Positions 1 to 5,005 of a stretch of DNA of 5,165 nucleotides are shown here, piece by piece (within the stretch, counting starts at the first letter, position 1; each line of letters begins with the position of its first letter). Origin of the DNA: Polyangiaceae bacterium (GTDB taxonomy: Bacteria; Myxococcota_A; Polyangia; Polyangiales; Polyangiaceae); assembly GCA_022447485.1 (NCBI GenBank), contig JAKVCH010000262.1, forward strand, positions 1 to 5,165, read 5' to 3'. Under the pieces are notes generated by a model that saw only the letters and a list, made by a program, of their open reading frames with translations, was not told where the DNA came from and made no database searches. The position numbers were made by a program, and so were the translations under genes.

Positions 1-1016
1 TTAAGGACGAACGGCTCCGGCAGGCTCTCAGCTTCGAGCCTCTTTTGGTCGGGGGGAATCCAGTGAGTGTTCCGGGAATCTACCTGCTCATCCATTGGCT
101 CGAGCGGAAATGGGGCGTTCATTATGCCATGGGCGGCACAGGAGCTCTTGTGGAGGCTCTGTGTAAGCTCTTCACATCAAGAGGGGGTACTATCCGCTAC
201 GGCGCCCCAGTCGAAAAAGTTCTCGTTCAAAATGGAGAGGCGAAAGGCGTCTACGCGGACGGCCAGGAACTAAAAGCCGACGTCGTTGTCTGCAACGCAG
301 ACCCGACAATTGTTTACGAACAGCTGATAGACAAGGAACACCTGAAGAAGAACACACCGCGGGCTGTGCGCAAAAAGTCGCAGTCGATGAGCCTTTTTGT
401 GGCCTACTTCGGTGCAAAAAAACAATACGAGAACTTGGCTCATCATACCGTCGTTCTTGGACCTCGCTATCAAGGCCTGTTGAAAGATATCTTTCAGAAG
501 AAAGTTCTGGCCGATGACTTCTCGCTCTATCTCCACGCGCCTTGTCGTAGCGATAGGCAAATGGCGCCGGAGGGTCACGATTCTTTCTACGTGCTTTCAC
601 CGGTCCCCAACCAGAAGAGTGGCATCGACTGGGCCGCACGAGCCGACGAGTACCGCGACGCGATCATTGATTCACTCGAAGAAAGGCTCATGCCTGGTCT
701 CCGAGAAAATCTCACGACCTGCTTCTCTGTCGATCCTCGCTACTTCGAGGGAGAAATGCGTTCGGCAGATGGAGCGGCCTTCGGCATCGAGCCAAAACTC
801 ACGCAATCAGCCTACTTTCGCTATCACAACCGATCAGAAGATATCCAAGGCCTCTACTTCGTAGGTGCGAGCACTCATCCCGGCGCCGGTATGCCAGGAG
901 TGATTCTTTCGGCAAAAGTCATGGAGAGAGAAATCTTCGGCTCGGTCGCAGAGGGCGAAGACCTCAGCACCAAAGCAACCATCAGCAATACTTGGGATTC
1001 AGCTCATGCTGTCTAA
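1..1016 (+). CDS. crtI: Phytoene desaturase CrtI, 3' part (5' end outside window)
   Basis: FAD-dependent desaturase (isomerase-type CrtI) that introduces conjugated double bonds into phytoene or diapophytoene, at the membrane surface. The frame is open from the first complete codon (base 3) to TAA at 1014-1016, giving 337 visible residues; family members are about 490-510 aa, so roughly the first 155-170 residues, including the N-terminal Rossmann GxGxxG, are missing. A TTG at 45 is internal and is not the start, because conserved CrtI sequence (RLRQALSFEPLLVGGNP) continues upstream of it. Other hallmarks are LERKWGVHYAMGGTGALV at about residues 34-51 and the C-terminal FAD/dinucleotide motif GLYFVGASTHPGAGMPG at about residues 283-299. 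The last 11 bp overlap the crtB start, indicating co-transcription and probable translational coupling. The sequence cannot show the number of desaturation steps or C30 versus C40 substrate. Family assignment is very secure. Confidence 0.96.
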   Translation, partial: KDERLRQALSFEPLLVGGNPVSVPGIYLLIHWLERKWGVHYAMGGTGALVEALCKLFTSRGGTIRYGAPVEKVLVQNGEAKGVYADGQELKADVVVCNADPTIVYEQLIDKEHLKKNTPRAVRKKSQSMSLFVAYFGAKKQYENLAHHTVVLGPRYQGLLKDIFQKKVLADDFSLYLHAPCRSDRQMAPEGHDSFYVLSPVPNQKSGIDWAARADEYRDAIIDSLEERLMPGLRENLTTCFSVDPRYFEGEMRSADGAAFGIEPKLTQSAYFRYHNRSEDIQGLYFVGASTHPGAGMPGVILSAKVMEREIFGSVAEGEDLSTKATISNTWDSAHAV

Positions 1017-1968
1017 TTCAACAACCATCTCGCGCAGACGCACCTCGCTAACACCCGCAGCAATCGCGGCAGTGAAAGACCGTCTTGAGATGGCTCAAAG
1101 AATGAACTTGCTCAAAGCACATTCAAAAACCTTCCACCTGGCTTCTCAATTCCTGCCCGCTTCTATGCGCCAAGATGCCAGCATCTGCTACAGCTTCTGC
1201 CGCGTCGTCGACGACATAGCCGACGAAAGCCCATCGACTGTCGAGGCGCGGAAAGAGTTAGACGTTGTTCAGAGCATGTTGAGCGACGAGATCGCACCAG
1301 CGGGCATCGTCGAGGACTTCATCCTCCTCAGTCAGAGGACCGAGATGGGACTACAGCCAGCTCTCGACCTACTCCAGGGAATGCGCTCCGATTTAGATCC
1401 TGTTGTCATCGAGACCGATGATGAATTGGACACCTACTGCTACCGCGCGGCAGGAACGGTGGGACTGATGATGTGCGCCGTTTTAGGAGTTCGCGACCAA
1501 GCAGCCAAAGCTGCGGCTTTGAGCTTGGGCATGGCCATGCAGCTCACAAATATTTGCCGAGACGTAAAGGAAGACCTTTTTCGGCAACGAATTTACTTGC
1601 CACCTTTTCATCCATCAAAAACTCCATTGAGCCAGGAGTTACTTTCTCAGGAGAGCGCTCCGCTGAAAGTCCAGATGGAGATACGCGCAAGAGTCTCTTA
1701 TCAACTTAGCCGTGCCGAAGGGTTCTATGAACACGCAAAGTCAGGCTATCGAGCCCTGCCCCCAGGAGCTCGCTTCGCAATCATCTTTGCGGCCAATCTT
1801 TATAGAAATATTGGACACAGGCTTTACAAAAAACACTCAAGCGATGCCCTTCACGGCAGAACGATCGTCCCTTTTTACTCCAAGTTATCGATCTTCTGGA
1901 ATTCGCTCATCGAATACCGGCAAAGCCAGCAGCCGGCGCTGCCTGCGCCGCAATGCGTGCAATCATGA
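1006..1968 (+). CDS. crtB: Phytoene/squalene synthase family protein CrtB
   Basis: Head-to-head prenyl transferase that condenses two prenyl diphosphates via a presqualene-type intermediate, normally 2 GGPP to phytoene. The 320 residues match the family length. Both Mg2+-binding Asp-rich motifs are intact: DDIAD at 69-73, after the HSKTF...YSFCRVVDDIAD helix, and DVKED at 186-190 within TNICRDVKEDL, followed by RIYLPP. YCYRAAGTVG (144-153) is the usual central motif, and a typical C-terminal helix (LYRNIGHRL) follows. The ATG at 1006 has GGGA 8 bp upstream (994-997) and lies inside the end of crtI. The N-terminal ~30 residues are unconserved and basic. The stop TGA at 1966-1968 overlaps the next gene's ATG. 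CrtM-like (C30) or squalene synthase-like activity cannot be excluded by eye, but pairing with CrtI argues for carotenoid synthesis. Confidence 0.95.
   Translation: MLSNSTTISRRRTSLTPAAIAAVKDRLEMAQRMNLLKAHSKTFHLASQFLPASMRQDASICYSFCRVVDDIADESPSTVEARKELDVVQSMLSDEIAPAGIVEDFILLSQRTEMGLQPALDLLQGMRSDLDPVVIETDDELDTYCYRAAGTVGLMMCAVLGVRDQAAKAAALSLGMAMQLTNICRDVKEDLFRQRIYLPPFHPSKTPLSQELLSQESAPLKVQMEIRARVSYQLSRAEGFYEHAKSGYRALPPGARFAIIFAANLYRNIGHRLYKKHSSDALHGRTIVPFYSKLSIFWNSLIEYRQSQQPALPAPQCVQS
1934..1950 (+). promoter_or_regulatory. GC hairpin just upstream of the regulator start
   Basis: CGGCGC (1934-1939) and GCGCCG (1945-1950) form a perfect 6-bp stem with a 5-nt loop, ending 14 nt before the ATG at 1965. 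There is no recognisable Shine-Dalgarno here. Ribosomes finishing crtB would melt the hairpin, so it could help make regulator translation dependent on crtB translation. It lies within crtB codons rich in Ala and Pro, so it may be incidental. Confidence 0.25.
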
Positions 1969-2858
1969 CCTACCAAATTAGAACTGTTTCAGAGATCACG
2001 GGAATACCCAGAAATACACTCATCGCGTGGGAGCGTCGCTACGGCATCGTCTCTCCGGAAAGGCATAGTAACGGCTACCGGGACTATAGCGAATCCGATC
2101 TGAATATTTTACTCAAGGTGCGCGGTGCGATTGAGACGGGGCTAAAAATAAGCGAAGCTGTCCAGCTCGTTAAGAGCGAAAAAGCAAAAGTATTCACGCC
2201 GGAGCCAACGATTGCCCCGGCACCCACGCCCCTTGCAGATGCAGACCCGAGCAGCGCACTCAAGGAACTCACAGAACAACTCACGGACGCTTTAACTCAT
2301 TTCCGGCGGGCAGAGGCTGACGAAATTCTTTTGCGCGTCAACCATATTCCTTTCGATACTAAGTTACGCGGTCTACTCTTTCCTGTTCTGCGCAACATCG
2401 GAGACCTTTGGACCCAAGGAAAAGTAAGCATCGCTCAAGAACACTATGCTTCCGGTCATATCCGCTCTCACTTAGCCGCGTTTCAACTCTCAATTGGTTC
2501 TCCAGATGACAGTGCTCCAAAGGCTGTGTGTGCCGCAGTCGCCGGCGACTTGCATGATATTCCGGCACTCGCCTTGTCCATTCGCCTTGGTTTAGCAGGC
2601 TATCAAACCGCCTACTTTGGAGCCGATACCCCAGCTGAGCCGTTAGGACAATGTATTCAAACCCAACTGCCTCAGCTTGTTTGCATCTCAATGGTCGCGC
2701 CTATTTCTGGGGACCGTATCAATCAATACATCATTGAACTGCGTAGACCAGCCATCGAGCACTGCCGCTATATCATTGGTGGAGCCGGCATTCCCCCCTA
2801 TTATATCCCCCCTCAGGGCGTCGAGCTAGCTCCTCACTTTTGGGATCTTCAACTTTAA
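1965..2858 (+). CDS. MerR-family regulator with B12-binding domain (CarH/CarA-like)
   Basis: Predicted DNA-binding, cobalamin-responsive repressor. Starting at ATG 1965 (297 aa), it has a MerR winged HTH at about 1-69 (TVSEITGIPRNTLIAWERRYG, PERHSNGYRDY), a Pro/Ala-rich linker at about 77-96, a four-helix cap at about 98-178, and a B12-binding Rossmann domain at about 187-297. The cap carries W149-x9-E159-H160, the W-x9-EH signature of the adenosyl pocket in CarH. The Rossmann part keeps the axial-ligand His197 in DLHDIP, then 41 residues to SMV, then 27 to GG, which is the CarA/CarH spacing with E-to-D, G-to-P and L-to-V substitutions. CarH proteins bind operators as AdoCbl tetramers in the dark and fall apart in light (family knowledge). 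The ATGA overlap with crtB favours 1965; an in-frame ATG at 1953 would add four residues. Its position after crtIB suggests autoregulation of this operon. The ligand and light response are inferred. Confidence 0.9.
   Translation: MTYQIRTVSEITGIPRNTLIAWERRYGIVSPERHSNGYRDYSESDLNILLKVRGAIETGLKISEAVQLVKSEKAKVFTPEPTIAPAPTPLADADPSSALKELTEQLTDALTHFRRAEADEILLRVNHIPFDTKLRGLLFPVLRNIGDLWTQGKVSIAQEHYASGHIRSHLAAFQLSIGSPDDSAPKAVCAAVAGDLHDIPALALSIRLGLAGYQTAYFGADTPAEPLGQCIQTQLPQLVCISMVAPISGDRINQYIIELRRPAIEHCRYIIGGAGIPPYYIPPQGVELAPHFWDLQL
2776..2804 (+). promoter_or_regulatory. Possible internal promoter for the DUF2141 gene
   Basis: TTGGTG at 2776-2781 and TATTAT at 2799-2804 (5 of 6 matches to TATAAT) are separated by exactly 17 bp, inside the end of the regulator gene. 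Initiation near 2811 would give a leader of about 50 nt before ATG 2861. The -35 is weak (3 of 6), and the site lies between two C6 tracts, so this is only a candidate. Confidence 0.25.
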
Positions 2859-2860
2859 GT

Positions 2861-3376
2861 ATGTTCCACTTACGGCAGCTGGATTCACTCGTAAAATTGG
2901 CGTTCGTCTGTGGGAGGTCACAGCTTGCTGCGTCAAAAAAGACAATCGCCGCTTTTTTGGTGCTAAGTCTGCTCTGCGTTGGCAGAGTTTCTGCAGATGA
3001 GCCATCAGCTGAGATTCGCATCGTGGTGACTGGATTTGAGTCATCAAAGGGACATTTGCTGATTTCCTTGCACGACTCCAAAAAGACATTTCCTGGTGAT
3101 GCGGCTCACGCTCTGCAATTGGCTCGCGTCCCGATTAACCCCAAGGAAACAGTCGTCTCCTTGAAACCAGTCCCACCTGGGAATTACGCCATCAGCATCT
3201 TTCAAGATGAAAACGACAACGAAAAACTCGACCGAAACCTGATTGGGATACCCAAAGAGCCATTCGGAGCTTCAAATAATGCAAAGGCTGTATTTGGTCC
3301 GCCGAAATGGAAGGACGCCGTCTTTCAGGTCAGCCCAAAAGGAACGACTCAAAGAATTCGCTTACGAAGACTCTAG
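2861..3376 (+). CDS. DUF2141 domain-containing exported protein
   Basis: Small secreted or periplasmic protein of unknown function, 171 aa from ATG 2861. An N-terminal signal peptide is visible: basic S-K-K-T, hydrophobic core IAAFLVLSLLCVG (about 29-41), and likely cleavage after VSA (about 43-45). The n-region is unusually long (about 28 residues), so the true start is uncertain; an in-frame TTG at 2840 would overlap the regulator by 19 bp. The mature part is a compact beta-rich DUF2141 domain with hallmarks PPGNYAISIFQDENDNEKLD (105-124), IGIPKEPFGASNN (128-140) and FGPPKWKDAVF (145-155). DENDNEKLD has acidic/Asn spacing like a calcium-binding loop (inference). The ATG is 2 nt after the regulator's stop, making this the last gene of the crt operon. 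The molecular role is unknown; family assignment is strong. Confidence 0.88.
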   Translation: MFHLRQLDSLVKLAFVCGRSQLAASKKTIAAFLVLSLLCVGRVSADEPSAEIRIVVTGFESSKGHLLISLHDSKKTFPGDAAHALQLARVPINPKETVVSLKPVPPGNYAISIFQDENDNEKLDRNLIGIPKEPFGASNNAKAVFGPPKWKDAVFQVSPKGTTQRIRLRRL

Positions 3377-3456
3377 GCGATGAAGAAGACTGAAGGACCC
3401 AGCTTTAGCTCTTGAGTGCGAATTCAGCCAGTTCCCGGCAAAAACTAACATGTATT

Positions 3457-3492
3457 AAAAAAACGGGACTCGGAATTTCTTCCGAGCCCCGT
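3457..3492 (-). terminator. Rho-independent terminator of the rpsD unit
   Basis: Arms 3463-3475 and 3480-3492 pair over 13 positions with a single A-C mismatch on the plus strand (G-T on the minus transcript, so a wobble pair there). The loop is 4 nt. On the minus strand the stem is followed by seven T (complement of A 3457-3463), a textbook intrinsic terminator about 90 nt after the small CxxC gene. On the plus strand no T-tract follows, so it may only stop or stabilise crt transcripts weakly. Confidence 0.87.
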
Positions 3493-3506
3493 TGAACTCT
3501 CATTCT

Positions 3507-3551
3507 GGAATTTAAGTTCGAGGTCCGGAGGTCTCTCGCTTAATTCCCTTT
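3507..3551 (+). terminator. Candidate terminator of the crt operon
   Basis: GGAATTTAAG (3507-3516) pairs with CTTAATTCC (3539-3547) with one bulged T. After a TT bulge, CGAG (3519-3522) pairs with CTCG (3535-3538) around a 12-nt loop. A short CTTT follows. The T-run is poor, but the hairpin lies between the convergent units and is the only plausible plus-strand stop downstream of 3376. Confidence 0.35.
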
Positions 3552-3579
3552 GATTCATTGGGGCATCGCCCAAAGAAAA

Positions 3580-3807
3580 CTAATTAAGCTTGCTCTGTGC
3601 AGCGGTCGTGATCGGTGGAGAAGCACTTAGCTCTTCCTCTGAATTCACTTGCGCAAGGACATCTCCCAAAATTCCATGAAGAGTCGAGACCGCTTCGTCA
3701 TCAAGTCGAATCGTTATCGGCCCAATAGAAATAGAGTAGAGTTTACAAGAACTGCAGCGTTCCACTCGAAATCCACCAACCTCGGCAATCGTTTTGGGCG
3801 TACACAT
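3580..3807 (-). CDS. Small CxxC protein, function unknown
   Basis: A 75-aa protein on the rpsD strand, starting 20 bp after the rpsD stop and ending at TAG 3582-3580. GAGGG lies about 9 nt upstream of its ATG, a good ribosome binding site. The first ~50 residues look like a compact domain: FRVERCSSCKLYSISIGP (13-30) with a single CxxC (C18, C21), a short strand ITIRLDDEAV, then helix STLHGILGDVLAQV. The tail from about 55 is Ser/Thr/Ala-rich and probably disordered. I recognise the general pattern of small uncharacterised proteins with Cys-x2-Cys before an I-G-P-I-T-I-R-L-like strand, but no named function. One CxxC could complete a metal site only by dimerising or with other ligands. Proximity to rpsD and the shared terminator suggest co-expression with ribosomal protein S4. 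No signal peptide or membrane segment is visible. Confidence 0.78.
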   Translation of the reverse strand: MCTPKTIAEVGGFRVERCSSCKLYSISIGPITIRLDDEAVSTLHGILGDVLAQVNSEEELSASPPITTAAQSKLN

Positions 3808-3813
3808 AAGAAG

Positions 3814-3838
3814 CTTCCCTCGCCTAATCAGAGGCGAG
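3814..3838 (-). promoter_or_regulatory. Hairpin over rpsD stop and next ribosome binding site
   Basis: A perfect 7-bp stem (3819-3825 with 3832-3838, 6-nt loop) contains the rpsD stop codon (3830-3828). On the minus-strand transcript its 3' arm runs into the GAGGGAAG Shine-Dalgarno (3821-3814) of the small gene. Pairing would hide the start of the binding site until a ribosome reaches the rpsD stop, which fits translational coupling. There is no T-tract, so it is not a terminator. Confidence 0.45.
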
Positions 3839-4418
3839 TTGAATAATGCTCAATCACCAATTTCATATCGATCGGGAAAAGAGTCTGCGTGCCATCTGGC
3901 AAAGCCAAGATACTCGCCTTCTTTTCGTCGCTGTTTACCTGTAGCCACTCTGGTGCATCAAAACGAGGTGGTTGGAGCTCTCGATTCGAATTCTTGAGCT
4001 GAATCAAGTGTCCAGCCTTGACTCGAAAGCTTGGAATATCAACACGACGCCCGGCGACCAAGATATGTCCGTGGCAGACCATCTGGCGAGCGGCTGGTAT
4101 CGTTGGTGCAAAACCAGCTCGAAAGATCACATTATCGAGACGTCGCTCCAACAATTCAATAACCTTATGAGTCGTCACGTCTCGACTTCGCTGCGCCTCT
4201 TGGATGGTACGGCTCAGGTACTTTTCGCTAACCCCATAATTGAAGCGTAATTTCTTCGTCTCCATCACGCGAACGGCGTATTCACTGTATTTACGTCGCT
4301 TATGTCCGTGCTCCCCTGGTGGGTACGGACGCTTCTCATGAGAGCGGGTGGTCAAACCTGGTAAATCAACCCCCAAAGCGCGGAGAATTTTAGTCTTTGG
4401 ACCAGTATATCGACTCAT
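3828..4418 (-). CDS. rpsD: 30S ribosomal protein S4
   Basis: Primary 16S rRNA-binding protein of the small subunit body; it nucleates 30S assembly, and in several bacteria it represses its own translation. The 196 residues match the family. The N-terminal domain starts MSRYTGPKTKILRALG, followed by DLPGLT, PYPPGEHG, SEYAVR and KLRFNYGVSEKYL. The S4 RNA-binding domain covers about residues 93-155 (RRLDNVIFRAGFAPTIPAAR, VCHGHILVAGRRVDIPS). No N-terminal zinc-binding cysteines are present, so this is the zinc-free type. The C-terminus IEHYSTRL extends three residues past the usual Y-S end, and this extension is encoded inside the downstream hairpin. AAGGA lies 8 nt upstream of the ATG (4431-4427), fixing the start. 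rpsD stands apart from the rpsM-rpsK-rpoA cluster here. The motifs recall cyanobacterial and plastid S4. Confidence 0.97.
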   Translation of the reverse strand: MSRYTGPKTKILRALGVDLPGLTTRSHEKRPYPPGEHGHKRRKYSEYAVRVMETKKLRFNYGVSEKYLSRTIQEAQRSRDVTTHKVIELLERRLDNVIFRAGFAPTIPAARQMVCHGHILVAGRRVDIPSFRVKAGHLIQLKNSNRELQPPRFDAPEWLQVNSDEKKASILALPDGTQTLFPIDMKLVIEHYSTRL

Positions 4419-4422
4419 TTTT

Positions 4423-4500
4423 GAATTCCTTCTTCGAGGCGAATCTATGGCCTCAACTATTGTGCGTAATACGGGGCGAGGCAGACTTTCGAAGAAATTC
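4423..4500 (-). promoter_or_regulatory. Putative structured leader of rpsD
   Basis: On the minus-strand transcript, the segment 4500-4489 can pair with 4437-4423, which includes the rpsD Shine-Dalgarno: 8 bp, a 3-nt bulge holding the GGA core, then 4 bp. Within the ~51-nt loop, GCCTC (4482-4478) can pair with GAGGC (4454-4450). A second GCCTC at 4440-4436 competes for the same GAGGC and shares two bases with the outer helix. This gives two alternative folds, one closing the ribosome binding site. S4 autoregulation through its own leader is known in other bacteria; applying it here is inference. Confidence 0.4.
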
Positions 4501-4562
4501 TACGTCCCTTGAGGAAGCATCGAATCAGCTATCCTCGGTTCAGATGAAAAACCATTAACATC

Positions 4563-4615
4563 TTGAAAACAATTTTCAATATCGGATATTGGGATTTTTC
4601 TAAAACGCCAATATC
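4563..4615. repeat. Cluster of overlapping palindromes upstream of rpsD
   Basis: Three perfect inverted repeats are packed together: TTGAAAA-3-TTTTCAA (4563-4579), CAATATC-1-GATATTG (4577-4591), and GATATTGG-15-CCAATATC (4585-4592 with 4608-4615). The middle GATATTG is shared, so it can pair with either flank. The layout fits overlapping operator sites for a dimeric regulator or a promoter-proximal control element for rpsD, whose start is about 145 bp away. No consensus promoter was convincing in this AT-rich block. Confidence 0.4.
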
Positions 4616-4816
4616 TGTTCTACCAGCCCATAATGACTTCCATAGTGAATAAGTAAATTTAGAAAGTCATCTCGAGAAACCGAGCAGGCTTTTTTCCATT
4701 GTATTCATAGGTTTGCACCAAATAAGCTAACTCCCGCCAATCTATTAATGAAATCTTTTTTCGTGAAGCTCAAATAGAGCTGTCGACCTCACTTGCGCCA
4801 GAATTCCCCACGAACC

Positions 4817-4833
4817 ATTTGTTGAAAACAAAT
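4817..4833. repeat. Perfect AT-rich palindrome
   Basis: ATTTGTT (4817-4823) and AACAAAT (4827-4833) form a 7-bp inverted repeat with a 3-bp spacer. It shares the 10-mer TTGAAAACAA (4822-4831) with the palindrome at 4563-4579, and both are closely followed by AATATC. This suggests two copies of one binding element about 260 bp apart. The function is unknown. Confidence 0.3.
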
Positions 4834-4881
4834 ATCAATAAAGGGTTGATCAATTTAAAATAATACGTATCTTCTGTTTGC

Positions 4882-4934
4882 GCGGGTGAGGGGCGTTGAG
4901 ATCCCGGTTGCACTTGTTCTCCGCCCCCTCCCGC
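4882..4934. other. Long GC-rich hairpin, candidate structured RNA
   Basis: GCGGG (4882-4886) pairs with CCCGC (4930-4934). G4888 pairs with C4928, then GGGGCG (4890-4895) pairs with CGCCCC (4922-4927), and GAGA (4898-4901) pairs with TCTC (4918-4921). This makes about 16 bp with small bulges around a 16-nt loop. It sits at the left edge of a GC-rich island (about 69% GC over 4881-5000) beside AT-rich DNA of about 33% GC. Neither strand shows a T-tract directly after it. I could not match it to RNase P, tmRNA, SRP or 6S RNA. Confidence 0.4.
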
Positions 4935-4957
4935 ACCACCTCCAAGGGCCCTACCCG

Positions 4958-5005
4958 GGCCTGGCGAGCCTTGCCTACCAATCGTGACACGCGGTTGCCC
5001 AGGCC
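4958..5005. other. Second inverted repeat in the GC-rich island
   Basis: GGCCTGG (4958-4964) and CCAGGCC (4999-5005) form a perfect 7-bp stem closing a 34-nt loop, 23 bp beyond the first hairpin. A smaller stem, GGCCC (4947-4951) with GGGCC (4957-4961), competes with its left arm. Together with 4882-4934 it suggests a multi-helix RNA of at least about 125 nt, orientation unknown. Confidence 0.3.

Noticed and set aside
45..47. TTG as a possible crtI start
   Set aside because: Conserved CrtI sequence continues in frame upstream to the window edge, so the gene is truncated by the window and does not start here.
190..639. Minus-strand 149-codon open frame within crtI
   Set aside because: It is an antisense shadow of conserved CrtI coding sequence; its product is Arg/Ser-rich with no domain pattern.
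2909..2914. GGGAGG as the ribosome binding site of a shorter DUF2141 start
   Set aside because: No in-frame ATG, GTG or TTG lies at a usable distance downstream; the nearby TTG is out of frame.
3972..4250. Plus-strand open frame opposite rpsD
   Set aside because: It is an antisense shadow of a universally conserved ribosomal gene, with no independent evidence.
4905..4930. RNase P RNA, because minus-strand AGTGCAAC resembles a conserved RNase P segment
   Set aside because: The 5' GAGGAAAGTCC core and other conserved blocks are absent on both strands at suitable distances; the short match is probably chance.
4882..4934. Intrinsic terminator at the long GC hairpin
   Set aside because: No T-tract directly follows the stem on either strand; the nearest T-rich stretch on the minus strand is about 20 nt away.
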